Below are positions 15,905 through 25,754 of a DNA stretch of 64,000 nucleotides, one piece after another. Origin of the DNA: Limosilactobacillus reuteri (lineage in GTDB: Bacteria; Bacillota; Bacilli; Lactobacillales; Lactobacillaceae). Under the pieces are notes generated by a model. It was not told where the DNA came from, made no database searches, and was given only the letters and a program-made list of their open reading frames with translations. Where the stretch lies: the NCBI RefSeq assembly GCF_003072625.1, contig NZ_CP027805.1, forward strand, positions 1,883,501 to 1,947,500, given 5' to 3'. A program made the translations under genes and the position numbers. Numbering within the stretch: position 1 is the first letter of the stretch; each line of letters starts with the position of its first letter.

Positions 15905-15966
15905 CTTTATTTGGCTCTACGTCGGCAAGAATGTCAATAGGCCGGACAAAAGAAGTTACGTTCTGA
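14230..15966 (+). CDS. IS1182-family transposase, FGIR-deleted variant
   Basis: A 578-residue DDE transposase with ATG at 14230 and AGAGGAG upstream. Visible parts are the N-terminal DUF772-like region (PSRHIVRMIDAFVD, HPAIMLKILLFAYSRQTYS), the first catalytic Asp in FFIDGTKLEADANKY, the second in HIVADAGYGSEYNY, and the Glu region RRRKYDVEPVFGHMKRD. Compared with copy B the segment FGIR after HMKRD is missing, an in-frame loss of 12 bases at a conserved position near the catalytic Glu that may impair activity. The frame has no stop before the IS end and runs about 20 codons into flanking DNA. Confidence 0.82.
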   Translation: MYQNYITGQTEFVLNYDYNVPSRHIVRMIDAFVDSIPQEVLLDDKVATTGRPLSHPAIMLKILLFAYSRQTYSGRKIELMLEENLPMRWLARDHTYSYYTINNFRQSQHANNLIKRSFVYFTMALKDHGLIQSDAFFIDGTKLEADANKYSFTWRRAVEKYHAKLKEKTIKLYEDLVEKRVVKAMSSELVGTANGMALMAENIDDKISELNEEIAQEPKVIKSGSVKKRRCRFLKKIRRQLKEDFIPRANKYEEAEDIFKGRNSFSKTDHDATFMCMKEDPMKNRELKPGYNLQIATHNQFVLDYALYSNPTDTRTLVPFLAQFHSLDFFDHIVADAGYGSEYNYTTIIDQFEKQPVIPYTTYQKEQKRKYKTDPTKSQNWQYNAEDDYYIDHLGVRFSFYRYSRRIDKYGFKRDFKLYRADKHQLSVQLDQLAKTPSGRQRYMQVNPTWNYYKAKVKATLSSDEGKAIYRRRKYDVEPVFGHMKRDRTHLRGQRAVENDTGLTLMAMNLTKLGKLVAQAGTKLIEKGKIRTIISGKSKIMVRILIFRGRNLIVNSQPPLFGSTSARMSIGRTKEVTF

Positions 15967-16073
15967 CGAAGGCACTTGGTTATTTCTTAAATTCACGCAT
16001 CATCAGGTCGTACAATACCCCTTAGGGTTGACACTTTAAATAATAAAAGTGTCATCTCTAGGGGGTGTTTTGA

Positions 16074-16781
16074 ATAGGAACATATTCAACGACGGAAAAA
16101 TTAAGGTTACTCAGTAATTACCAAGATTCAGACTACTCACTCGGGGTATACGCGGATTATCACCAGATGCGGACCTCTAGCCTTAACAGATGGATTAAAC
16201 AATTTTTAACGGCTGGTTTGGCTGGATTGATTCGCCCTGAACACAATCACAGGTACACACTTCAAACCAAGCGATCAGCCGTTAAAGCTTACCTTTCAGG
16301 TACCCTGTCAGGCCAAGCAATTCTCAATAGATATCAAATTCGTAGTCTTTCCCAACTACATCAATGGATTGTCCGGTACAATAGTGGACAATTAAGTGTT
16401 GCTTACGCAACAAGAAAGCGAGCTAGGAAAGTGGGCCGAAAAGTTACTTTTGAGGAGAAACGGCAAATTACTCAATGGACAATTGATCATGAGTATAACT
16501 ATCAAGCCGCGGCCGAAAAATTTAATGTCAGTTATCAACGGGGCTATTCATGGGTACGAAAGTACCAAAGAACTCACGATTGGGAATCCCTTCAGGATAA
16601 CCGGGGTCGCCATAAAGGCAAAACACCAACCAATGAAGTGGAAAGATTACGACAAGAAGTAAGGCAGCTGAAAGCTAAAGCGAAGGAACGGGAGGTACAG
16701 ATTGCCTTCGCAAAAAAATTGGTCGAAATACACAATCGGAAGGTGGAACGGCCGGACGATATCAAGCAATTCAGGAAATGA
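16074..16781 (+). pseudogene. IS3-family OrfA with ATA in place of the start codon
   Basis: The frame from ATA at 16074 reads (M)GTYSTTEKLRLLSNYQ and continues for 235 codons, the family's usual length, with AGGGGGTG at 16060-16067 at the right distance. The first in-frame ATG is at 16167, well inside the first HTH and without a ribosome binding site. The likely history is ATG to ATA. The rest is normal: two HTH units and a C-terminal coiled coil (NEVERLRQEVRQLKAKAKER). It overlaps orfB by 4 bp. Either a weak AUA start is used or the element is silent. Confidence 0.7.
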
Positions 16782-17623
16782 GCCAAAGTGGTTATAAGGT
16801 ATCTGATCTAGTTAAAGTAGCCGGGGTAAGTCGGCAGGCTTACTACAAGTGGCTTACCCATGAACCGACGGTTCATGATATTCAAGATCAAGAAATTCTA
16901 AAGCTCGTTAAACAGTTAGAAGCACAACATAAACACTGCGTTGGTTATGACAAGATGACCCGTTTGATAAAGCAGGAAAGATTATCATACACAGTTAACA
17001 AGAAGCGCGTCATGCGCATTATGAAGGAACACAGTATTAAAGCGGACTATCGTCAGCCTAAGAGAAAACGTGTGCAGGAGCAGGAAACTTATGAAGCACA
17101 GAATACCCTGAACCGCCAGTTTGAACAAGCTGCCGCAAATCAGGTGTGGGTGACGGACACGACGGAAATTGCCTACAACATTCGTAAGTACAAAGTCCGT
17201 CTACACGTTGTCCTGGATCTATACGGTCAATACCCACTTAGCTGGATTATTACGCCTACAGAAACGAGTACTGGGGCTATTAAAGTATTTCAAATGGCCA
17301 AGCAGAAAGCCGGAGGTCTGGCACCGCTAATCCACACTGATCGCGGAGCAGCATATACTTCCAAAGCATTCAACCACTACTTAGCTAGTAATAACAGCCA
17401 ACATAGTTACTCAGCCCCAGGAACGCCAGCTGATAATGCGGTGATGGGGCACCGGTGGGCTGATTTTAAATCTATCTGGTTAGCACACTCACCACAACCA
17501 CAAACGTTTGAAGACTTAGAACAGCTGGTGACAGAAGGTATCGATTACTTTACGCATTCCTTTATTTCAGGCAAAAAAAATGACCTTACCGCAGCAGAAT
17601 ATCGCTTCGGCAAGGCCAACTAG
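16778..17623 (+). pseudogene. IS3-family OrfB lacking the catalytic glutamate
   Basis: A 281-residue integrase-core protein with the first two catalytic residues in VWVTDTTEIAY and LIHTDRGAAYTS. At the third position related proteins have E followed by a Trp pair (for example PIERWWNDFK). Here the sequence is DNAVMGHRWADFK: glycine replaces glutamate (GGG for GAG or GAA) and arginine replaces one Trp. Without the third metal ligand the enzyme should be inactive. The reading frame is otherwise intact. Confidence 0.8.
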
Positions 17624-17708
17624 TTTTTATTATTTAATGTGTCAACTTGACAGGGTACAGTACCAGTAGATTATAGCCGTTTTTTCATATTAAAACGTCT
17701 ATTAATTT

Positions 17709-18611
17709 TTATTCTTTACTGTGCTGCCAATTAACATGGTATCTTTTGCGTTGATAACTAAAGCCCTCTCCAATCACTTCATGGGCATCCAGTACCGTCA
17801 CAAATACCCGTTCATCAATCGCTTTAATTAATTGCTTCAATTGTGGAACTTCCCGCGGTTGAACCACCAAATAAATCACTTGCTTTTGATCATGCTGATA
17901 ACCACCTTCAGCTTGCAAATATGTCAATCCTCTATTTAAAGAAACATCAATTAATTGGGAAATTTTTTGGTTTTTATCTGACACAATGAATAATACCTTA
18001 GCACGATTGGGCCCTTCTTGGACCATATCAATTACTTTAGATAATACGAAACTAACAATTAGCGAGTACGCGATGTGATACAGATCTAAGTATGATAGTG
18101 ATAGCCCTAATACTACGTAGTCAATAATCAAAATTCCTTTTCCCGAAGAAAATCCAAAACTTCTCTGACCAACCCGAGCAATAATATCACTACCACCAGT
18201 AGTTCCGTTATAACGAAAAACCAGACCAATTCCCAACCCTGATAATACCCCTGCAACCAGTGATGACAATAATAAATCATTTCTCAATGGTAGTGGTTGA
18301 ATCAGAGGCTGCTGTGACCATATTATTAGAAATAGTGATAAACAAATGGTGCCATAAATAGTGTAAGCCATCATGCGCTTGCCTAAGTAGCGCAACCCAA
18401 TTAGTATCAATGGAATATTCAGAAATAAAGTACTAATTCCCAAGTTAATATGAAAGAAATGACGAATAATCAGAGTTATTCCGCTCAGACCGCCGTCTGC
18501 CAAGCCACTTGGAATAGAGACTAAATCTAGACTGAACGCATAAATGCTACATCCCAACGTAATCATAACTAATTCGAAACTATTGTATTTTGTCCAATCT
18601 TTAAAAAACAT
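17709..18611 (-). CDS. YitT-family membrane protein (DUF161 plus DUF2179)
   Basis: A 300-residue protein with ATG at 18611 and a TTGGAGATG ribosome binding site. Residues about 15-190 form five or six membrane helices (SIPSGLADGGLSGITLIIRHF, GIGLVFRYNGTTGGSDIIARV), the classical YitT signature. Residues about 205-290 are the soluble C-terminal DUF2179 domain (ILFIVSDK-like KVLFIVSDKNQ, GLTYLQAEGGYQHDQKQVIYLVV). YitT proteins are widespread in Firmicutes with unclear function. The gene is intact but isolated between IS3-B and an IS30 element; it may be monocistronic. No terminator is evident on its 3' side apart from the IS3 end. Confidence 0.85.
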   Translation of the reverse strand: MFFKDWTKYNSFELVMITLGCSIYAFSLDLVSIPSGLADGGLSGITLIIRHFFHINLGISTLFLNIPLILIGLRYLGKRMMAYTIYGTICLSLFLIIWSQQPLIQPLPLRNDLLLSSLVAGVLSGLGIGLVFRYNGTTGGSDIIARVGQRSFGFSSGKGILIIDYVVLGLSLSYLDLYHIAYSLIVSFVLSKVIDMVQEGPNRAKVLFIVSDKNQKISQLIDVSLNRGLTYLQAEGGYQHDQKQVIYLVVQPREVPQLKQLIKAIDERVFVTVLDAHEVIGEGFSYQRKRYHVNWQHSKE

Positions 18612-18762
18612 AGTTCATCTCCAAAATGTTTTATCAATGTAAGTGCTTTATTATTTGACCGATGGTCCCTAAAAAACACTAACTTGTCCTGTAGGCCCTA
18701 GCTATTCACTTCCCTTTTGAGAGTGCCTAAGTCTCAAACTTTTAAAGCATATTCTTTAATAC

Positions 18763-19817
18763 GGCAGATTGCAAGAAATAACTTGAACGAATTTAGTGAC
18801 GTAGATTAAGCAAGAAGATCTCGATTGGTGTGTGCCAGTTAAGACATTTAAGTGGTCGGGAATTCAGATACCAATTGATTTGAACCAGCTGGCGATCGCT
18901 CAGCTCTTCAATGGCTTGTCCCTTGGGAATAAACCGTCGCAAAACTCGGTTACGGTTCTCATTACTACCGCGTTCATGTGGTGAATAAGCATGGGCAAAA
19001 TAAACCTGAGTACCTGTTAGCTGTTCAATTGCCTGATAGTTAGCGAACTCTTTCCCATGATCCACGGTAAGCGTCTTGAGCTTGTCTTGAAGTTGACTAG
19101 CTAGTTCAAGTACGGCTTGAGTCATGGACTGACTGTCGCGACCATGGAGCCGTTTAACAATTGTCAGGCGACTCTTACGCTCCACAAAAGTCGCCACAGC
19201 TTGACCTTTACGTTTGCCAGAAAGTACGGTATCAGCTTCAAAGTGGCCGAATTCTTGGGGAGTTTCGACTTTATGAGGACGCTCCTCAATGGAGCGGCCG
19301 TGACTGAACGTACCACGCTTTTCTTTAGCACGATGACGACGAATTCCATGATCAGGCAAATCGGGTAACTGTACATCAAGCCATCCTTGATCAATCCAGT
19401 TATAGACCGTCTTGTAGGCAATCCCAACTACATGGGCAACTTGTTCAGGGGACCACTTCTGGACTTGAATCTTTTCCTCAATCAAGTGCTTAAGGCTTTT
19501 AGTGAGTGAAGACTTCCGCCCCCGTTGACTAACCTTGCGTTCAAAGTCAGTTTGCGCTAGTTCAGCTTGATACTCACCGTTGAGCCGGTGAAGTTCGTTA
19601 AAGACTGTGGTTTTACTAAAGCCTAAGTAATTAGCGATGTATCGTAAGGAACGTCCTTCATTATGAAGCGTTTCAATGACAATGCGGTTCTGGAATGATA
19701 AAATAGTGGTGCCCATTAAGGTCCTTCTTTCTAATGGAATGTTGTGGCAACACCATTAAAGACCTTGATGGGTTTTTCTGTCCACTTAAATGTTCAACTC
19801 AAATTTTACAATCTGCC
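18763..19817 (-). mobile_element. IS30-family element, subtype C
   Basis: Inverted ends GGCAGATTGCAAGAAATAAC (18763) and GGCAGATTGTAAAATTTGAG (19817, minus strand). The same end occurs at 32191, where a decayed relative lies. It carries one transposase gene, apparently intact. Confidence 0.82.
18793..19716 (-). CDS. IS30-family transposase, subtype C
   Basis: A 307-residue protein with ATG at 19716 and AGAAAGAAGG upstream. The N-terminal HTH is RSLRYIANYLGFSKTTVFNEL, and a second HTH (SPEQVAHVVGIAYKTVYNWI) follows near residue 100. The DDE core shows EFGHFEADTVLSGKRKG (D), LTVDHGKEFANY (D) and SPHERGSNENRNRVLRRFIP (E). Length and motifs are complete, so this copy should be functional. It differs strongly from the subtype A and B transposases in the window. 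Confidence 0.88.
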   Translation of the reverse strand: MGTTILSFQNRIVIETLHNEGRSLRYIANYLGFSKTTVFNELHRLNGEYQAELAQTDFERKVSQRGRKSSLTKSLKHLIEEKIQVQKWSPEQVAHVVGIAYKTVYNWIDQGWLDVQLPDLPDHGIRRHRAKEKRGTFSHGRSIEERPHKVETPQEFGHFEADTVLSGKRKGQAVATFVERKSRLTIVKRLHGRDSQSMTQAVLELASQLQDKLKTLTVDHGKEFANYQAIEQLTGTQVYFAHAYSPHERGSNENRNRVLRRFIPKGQAIEELSDRQLVQINWYLNSRPLKCLNWHTPIEIFLLNLRH

Positions 19818-19951
19818 ATTTTAATAAACTTACGCAAAGAATACATAAATAATTAAATGGTTTAAATTAAGCATATACTAAAAATCTAATTAAGTTTTAA
19901 TTTAATATTAATGACAATAACATGTTCTGCCCCGCTTAGCATTATTTAAAA

Positions 19952-19999
19952 AGACAAAAAAAGCACCCTATTCTTGTCTTTTTCAACAAGATGGGTGCT
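19952..19999 (-). terminator. Terminator of the PucR-like gene
   Basis: Read on the minus strand, AGCACCCATCTTGTT pairs with CAAGAATAGGGTGCT and is followed by TTTTTTTG. It overlaps nothing and lies directly after the reconstructed stop at 20004. Confidence 0.75.
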
Positions 20000-20003
20000 G
20001 TCG

Positions 20004-21560
20004 TTATACTAAATCTCCATGCACGAGTCTAAATACACCAGCTAGTTGGTAAATGGCAAAAGATTCTGGCATAAGGCCTAACCTAAAACCTAGTTGATTA
20101 TTTAACTTATTGATTCAATATTTAACAGTATTAGGATGAATATAAAGTTGTTTAGCGGTTTGTTCAACATTTTCTTTAGCATCAAGACAAAAAGCCAATA
20201 AAGTCTCAAGTAAATCAGCAGATAATTGTTCTAGTTTATACAGTCGGCTTTTATAATCATCCCGATTAATTAATTGCTGACAACTATGAGCAAATATTAA
20301 GTCTTGCTCTGAAAAATAATCTTTGTGTGGAAAAATGATTTTGGTTATTGCTAAAGTATCACGGTTCTTGATGTAGGCTGCTCTGATTTTCGCTGGCTGA
20401 GCCAGCGACACAAAACGTGTCGAGGTCAAGGCAACCCCATGCTCATGTCCATACTGACTAATTGCTTTTTGCCAACGATTCCAACTTTGAAAGTCACTAA
20501 CTGGTATCAATGGGAATATAAATAGTTCATTACCATATGTCTCACAAAAAATAGTAGCTGTAAATGATGCGGCAATTTGGACCATATCTGTTTTGATCTG
20601 CGTTATACGACCAATACTTTGATCACTATTATTGATGATTAATAAACTAGTTAGTTGCTTGAGATCAATCTGGTATTGTTTCGCCAATTAAAATTGTTTT
20701 TGCGGTTCATTTTGAATGATGGTCTCCAAAAGATCGGCCAAATTGGGCGTTGTATTTAGATCACCCCATAAATTTAGTCCGATTTGGACAGTTTCGATAG
20801 CTTGCTCCTGCGCAATATGATTTAAATTACCTTGCTCTTTATAAATCAGTAACTTACTTTTAGCTTTATCTAAATCAAACTGAATTAAGTCAGGTATTGT
20901 TTGCCGCTTGCGATTCATTAATTGACGCAACTTAGTCCAGTTTAAATGATTGGTTTGCGGCCAATTCTGAGCAACAACCACCTTATCTCGGTCATTGAGC
21001 AAAGCCAATGACGCGTGTATCCGATCACTGATCAAGCGCAGTACCATGTCCATATTCTGTTGGTAGTCAGGCATTGTTGAAATCTTTTTTATTAATAGTG
21101 GCGCAAAATTAGGATTGGCAACTTGATCATTAAAAACAGCGAACATAATTTCGGTAATCACGCTACTGTATGTGATATTGGGTTCATTCTTAGGCATACA
21201 CAGTAATAGAAAATCATGCTGCTCAGCAGTCGCAATTACCCTAGGATCAATTGTCGGTACAATAAGCCCAACATAAAAGAGAATTATGCCAATCTCACCA
21301 GCAGTAGCCAGAAGGTCAATATTACGACATTGAGCCGTTATATCGTTCTTGATACTAGCAAAAGCAGTTAGAACAATTTCATCATGGTTAAAATTAATAT
21401 GTTGCAAAATTTCATTTTGAACCATTGTTGGCTGTGAGTACTCAAGTACACTAACTGAACCCACAATTTTATCTAAAGCTGCAGCGCCAGCAATAACCTT
21501 AGCGCCCTTCAAAGCAGGCAACTTTAGTATTTCATGCGTTGTAACGCCCAATAGACACAC
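20004..21560 (-). pseudogene. PucR-family regulator with two nonsense codons
   Basis: One frame runs from ATG 21560 to TAA 20004, 518 codons, interrupted by TAA at 20688-20690 (after PQKQF) and TGA at 20115-20117 (after IHPNTVKY). The N-terminal half is a PucR domain (LPALKGAKVIAGAAALDKIVGSV). The C-terminal part is the HTH of this family (ENVEQTAKQLYIHPNTVKY, where an Arg codon normally follows; CGA to TGA fits), and the remaining tail continues in frame to 20004. Both lesions are single-base type, not homopolymer slips. The protein would have controlled purine or amino-acid catabolic genes; the nearest candidate is the permease beyond the IS30 element. Confidence 0.8.
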
Positions 21561-21727
21561 CTCGTTTATTTGGAAATATGGACAACAATTGTTAACTCAT
21601 ACCATAAAAATAGCAAATAAATTCTTAACCATATTATTAAACCACAATTAAATATAGTTAACAGGCAGATTAAGATATTTAAATTTAACTATTAACAATT
21701 TTAATAATCAGTCGTATACTTTAATTA

Positions 21728-22802
21728 CGCCGTTTGTAAATTTAAGTTAGAAAATAAGTTAGAAAAATAGAAAAGCCATTTGTGGTAGACTTTTGAATAC
21801 CCCTAAACAAAAGAAAGGAAACCACAAATGACTTACACCCATCTTACCACAAACGAGCTGACAATCATCGCCCATTCTTTCGTGCAAAAGCTTAAAGCGT
21901 ACCGAGTGGCCCAAATGATCAACCGTTGCGCCGAAACCGTTTATCGCGTTTATCGTTACCTGGAAATCGGTGCCTCAATTGCTGATTATCAAGATCACTA
22001 TATGCGCAATAAGCAACGTTGTGGCCGAAAACGTACTCAGTTGTCACTGGCTGAACTCACTTATATCAACGACAAAATTGCCCAGGGGTGGACGCCTGAT
22101 ACCATTATTGGGCGCGCTGAGCGCCCAATTAGTTGTAACCGGCGAACTCTTTACCGGATGTTTGAACGTGGCCAGTTCGGCTTCGATGTCCGTTCCTTGC
22201 CGATGCGAGGTAAGCGGCACCCGAATTGCTATGTCGAGCGCCGCGGGAAGGCTGGCCAATTGGGGCGAAGTATTCACGAGCGTGCCAAGGACTTTCCGCA
22301 CTATGCCACTGAATTTGGGCACCTTGAAGCTGATACCGTCCAAGGCAAAAAGCACCAAGGGGCGGTAATGACCCTGACCGAACGCCAATCGAAGGTCGAA
22401 ATTGTACTCAATGTGCACGAAAAGACGGCTGATGCGATTAACCAACACTTAAGTCAGTGGCTTCGGAAATTCCCGCGGTACTTCTTCAAATCGATTACCT
22501 TTGACAACGGAAAAGAATTCGCCGGCTGGCGCGAGATTGCCAATCAATTTGACCTTCACACTTACTTTGCCGAGGTTGGTGCTCCCAGGCTGAACGAAAA
22601 CAACAACGGTCTTTTACGCCGGGATGGCTTAACGAAACAGCTAGATTTCCGCAATCTTCCTGATGAATGGTAACCCAACTGATGAGTAAGCGAAATAACC
22701 TGCCCCGTAAATCACTAGGCTATCGAACTCCATATGAAGTATTCATGTCTTACGTCACTGATGAGCAACTATTTTCTTTCTAACTTAAATTGACATTTCG
22801 GG
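21728..22802 (+). mobile_element. IS30-family element, subtype A copy 2 (defective)
   Basis: 1075 bp with the same ends as the 1085-bp intact copy. The flanking TTA (21725-21727 and 22803-22805) is a 3-bp target duplication. The 10-bp length difference is explained by a 9-bp and a 1-bp deletion in the transposase. Confidence 0.88.
21828..22783 (+). pseudogene. IS30-family transposase with small deletions
   Basis: Two lesions relative to the intact copy: GAPNQRGLNE has become GAPRLNE (9-bp in-frame loss next to the catalytic glutamate region), and one T is missing in NLPDELV, which makes NLPDEW followed by a stop at 22671-22673. The original frame resumes as MSKRNNLPRKSLGYRTPYE to 22783. The listed reading frame gives 281 residues. 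Confidence 0.85.
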
Positions 22803-22831
22803 TTAGTTTTTGTAGAGAGAGAAGGCAAATA

Positions 22832-24346
22832 ATGAATAAAAACACAATAGGAAAAATTAGTCTGATGAGTTTGGTTCTAATTATCTTCTCATCGATTTAT
22901 GGCTTTAGTAACGCCCAAAATGCTTACTTTCAAATGGGCTACGCTAGTATTATTTGGTATATTTTAACTGCAGTCCTCTTTTTTGCACCGTCTTCACTGA
23001 TGTTTGCTGAATATGGGGCCTCATTTAAAGATACTCATGGGGGGGTCTTTTCGTGGTTACGGGGATCGATTGGGGAAAAGCCCGCTTTTATTGGTTCCTT
23101 TATCTGGTTAGCGGCGTGGGTTGTGTGGTTAGTTTCTTCAACTCAGTTTTTCCTGGTTTCTGTTTCAACGATGATCTCTGGAACTGATAAGACCCAGACC
23201 TGGCATCTTTTTGGCCTCGGCGCCAATGAAACACTAGGAATTTTAGAAATAATTTTTCTCTTTATTGTTACACTGATTGCTTCGCGAGGGATTAATATTA
23301 TTTCACGAATTGCCTCAATTTGCGGTACCTTCATAATTGGAATTGCGGTTCTCTTTGTCGTCTTTAGTTTAATTATCTGGCTGATGCAAGGTGGTCATTT
23401 AGCAGAGCCACTAACTGCAACTGCGTTGATCAAATCGCCCAATAGTAGCTTTACTTCGCCAATTGCGGTAATTTCCTTTATTGTATATGCCCTATTTGCA
23501 TACGGTGGAATGGAAACCTCCGCAGGGTTAATTGACTTCGTTAAAAAACCCGAAAAAACTTTCCCGCGAGCAGTAATTATTGCAACTGTTATGATGACGA
23601 TTTTCTATATTATTACCATTTTTGCTTGTGGTGTTACTGCTAATTGGCATCGCTTACTTGGCAAATCTAGTGTAAATTTAGCAAATGTCGAATATGTTTT
23701 GATTGAAAACATGGGGATCGTTTTTGGTGATAAATTAGGCTTTAGTCACGCTGGTGCGCTGTTAATGGGAAAAATTTTTGCTCAGTACACGGCCTTTACG
23801 GATGTTTTTGGTGGCCTTGGGGCGGCATTCGTAATGACCTATTCGCCAATTAAATCATTTATTGAAGGCTGTGATCCACGGTTATTACCTAAAAAATTAA
23901 CTAAACTAAATGATGTTCAGATGCCAGCCAATGCAATGTGGATGCAGGCGGTACTAGTTAGTGCCATTATTCTATTTATTTCCTTTGGTGGGGATACGGC
24001 TGGTAAGCTTTATACAGTTCTCACTGATATGATGAATGTTTCTTCATCTGCACCGTACTTATTTTTGATTGGAGCATTTCCATTCTTTAAGATGAAGAAG
24101 ACCATTGACCGTCCCTTCGTATTTTATAAAAGTATGACAACAACCTGGATTGTTAGTATCATCGTTTGGTTGGTTGTCGCAATTGGGATTCTTTTTACCT
24201 GCATCGAACCAGTATTAGAGCATGATTATTCAACTGCTTTTTGGACTGCTTTTGGACCTGTTTTCTTTGGATTTGTTGCGTGGGCTTTCTATTCAATAGC
24301 AGAAAAACGAGGCTATACGTCAAGTAGTGTTGATACGCAAATATGA
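22832..24346 (+). CDS. APC-superfamily amino acid permease, YjeM-like
   Basis: A 504-residue transporter with ATG at 22832, preceded by GAGAGAAGG. An upstream in-frame ATG at 22790 is IS30-derived and rejected. Twelve hydrophobic segments are visible. The opening MNKNTIGKISLMSLVLIIFSS and the segments GGVFSWLRGSIG and YALFAYGGMETSAGLIDFVK match the glutamate:GABA-antiporter-like branch of the APC family that contains E. coli YjeM. The substrate is unknown. The IS30 copy ends 30 bases upstream and must have displaced the native promoter, unless IS30 now supplies one. A terminator follows at 24374. Confidence 0.82.
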   Translation: MNKNTIGKISLMSLVLIIFSSIYGFSNAQNAYFQMGYASIIWYILTAVLFFAPSSLMFAEYGASFKDTHGGVFSWLRGSIGEKPAFIGSFIWLAAWVVWLVSSTQFFLVSVSTMISGTDKTQTWHLFGLGANETLGILEIIFLFIVTLIASRGINIISRIASICGTFIIGIAVLFVVFSLIIWLMQGGHLAEPLTATALIKSPNSSFTSPIAVISFIVYALFAYGGMETSAGLIDFVKKPEKTFPRAVIIATVMMTIFYIITIFACGVTANWHRLLGKSSVNLANVEYVLIENMGIVFGDKLGFSHAGALLMGKIFAQYTAFTDVFGGLGAAFVMTYSPIKSFIEGCDPRLLPKKLTKLNDVQMPANAMWMQAVLVSAIILFISFGGDTAGKLYTVLTDMMNVSSSAPYLFLIGAFPFFKMKKTIDRPFVFYKSMTTTWIVSIIVWLVVAIGILFTCIEPVLEHDYSTAFWTAFGPVFFGFVAWAFYSIAEKRGYTSSSVDTQI

Positions 24347-24373
24347 ATCATCGCCAATTAAATTGGTCTAGTT

Positions 24374-24402
24374 AGAACTGTCATTTGTGACGGTTCTTTT
24401 TA
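24374..24402 (+). terminator. Terminator after the YjeM-like gene
   Basis: AGAACTGTCA and TGACGGTTCT form a stem with loop TTTG, followed by TTTT. Confidence 0.8.
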
Positions 24403-25686
24403 GTTAGTTTGAATTTGGTGGCCAATAATTAAATAAATCCGAGTTTTAAATGCCGTAAAGTAACGATAACCACAGGCAACTCGTTTGATAGTCTTAATTC
24501 GATTATTAATCCCTTCGGTTCGACCATTTGAGAACTTAGTCTCAAAGCCACACTTAATCCCCTCTTTATAACGCGCTAAAACCTGGCAACGGTGGATTGT
24601 ATAATGGCTAACACTGTCTGGCCGAAGTTTAAGTAATTGAAAGAAAGTCGTAAAATCACGTTGATTATAAGCATGCTTCAAGGATTGGATAAAATTATAG
24701 GTGGCTCTTAACTCTTGGTCATACCCTAACATTAAGTCTAAGATTATCATGGAATTAACAACGCGATTAAAATAACGTCCTTCGTAATACAATTTTGTAC
24801 TTAAATTTTCTCAATCTTGAAGAAATAGCCGCCAATAATGTTTAAGACGACGAGCTTGTTTCTGCTCCGCTGAATCACCTTTTCGCAAACGGTTAAAAAC
24901 ATGAATTCGCACATGATTCATCGTGTCATTAAGGTGTTTGGCAATATGAAAGCGATCATAAATAATTTGAGCACAGGGAAAAACCGTTTTAACTAGTTGG
25001 TCATAAGCAGCGTTCATATCCATCACCAGATATTTCACTCGGCAACGAGCACGACGTGTAAACTGTTGATAATGTTTAAATAAGCTACGTAATCGGCGAT
25101 CTTCAAGGAGCTCAAATAAGCAACCTCGATCACCATCAACGGCGATAAAACTCATCTTGCCTTTAGCGCTCCGCATTGATTTAAATTCATCAATACATAA
25201 TGTTTCCGGTAGATAATTTAAATTTGGTTTATATTGATCGGCGAGGTCCAAAAGGACCCGCTGGACTGAAGCTTCACTGATGAATAAGTCATGGGCAATA
25301 TCTTTAATTGTTTGAATCCGCGTTAATCGAAGAATGATTTCATGCTTTAAATCTCGACTAATTGTCCGTTGATGCTCAAAGAGATAACTAGTTGCGTTAA
25401 ATGTTGTATGACAATCAGGACATTGAAAACGTTGAATCTTAACAAGCAACATTAATGGTTGAGCTCTAAATTGTCCATATTTGTGTTTAGCTTGATAAAA
25501 GCCATATTTTAAGATTTGACCACGATTAATGACTCCACAATTTGGACAAGCCCGTGGTGTATAAGAAAGGGTACAGGATATTTGTGCCACCCGAACTTTT
25601 TTAATTGTTTTATATTTAAGCCAATGATGAGGAAAATTTAAATGAGGGTCTGTTAAATTGAGAAGAGTTCTTGTATCATTATCCAT
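24400..25686 (-). pseudogene. ISL3-family transposase with TGA interruption
   Basis: ATG at 25686 (MDNDTRTLLNLTDPHLNFPH) opens a frame of about 428 codons to 24400, broken by TGA at 24811-24813 after WRLFLQD. Before the stop: a zinc-binding N terminus (CPNCG and CPDC), an HTH (TIKDIAHDLFISEASVQRVLLDLA), and catalytic Asp residues in LCIDEFKS, FIAVDGDRG and LVMDMNAAY. After it: NGRTEGINNRIKTIKRVACGYRYF with the final Glu. A single substitution is enough to explain it. Confidence 0.82.
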
Positions 25687-25754
25687 GGAGGTTACCTTCT
25701 TTACTATGTGATTTGGCGATTTCATTGTATTAGAGGGCGAGCCTCTTTTTTAGT
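24400..25754 (-). mobile_element. ISL3-family element, copy 1 (defective)
   Basis: Bounds are approximate. The left limit is the transposase stop near the permease terminator; the right limit is where IS30 copy 3 begins at 25755. I could not align clear inverted ends, so an end may be lost. Confidence 0.6.

Larger units (their letters stand above)
16028..17645 (+). mobile_element. Divergent IS3-family element (subtype B)
   Basis: Inverted ends TTGACACTTTAAATAATAAAA (16028) and TTGACACATTAAATAATAAAA (17645, minus strand). The element carries overlapping orfA and orfB and is clearly different from the IS3 copies at 3048 and 54087. Confidence 0.82.

Noticed and set aside
22790-22831. Earlier start (22790) for the YjeM-like permease
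   Set aside because: These codons are the IS30 end; the ribosome binding site is just before 22832.
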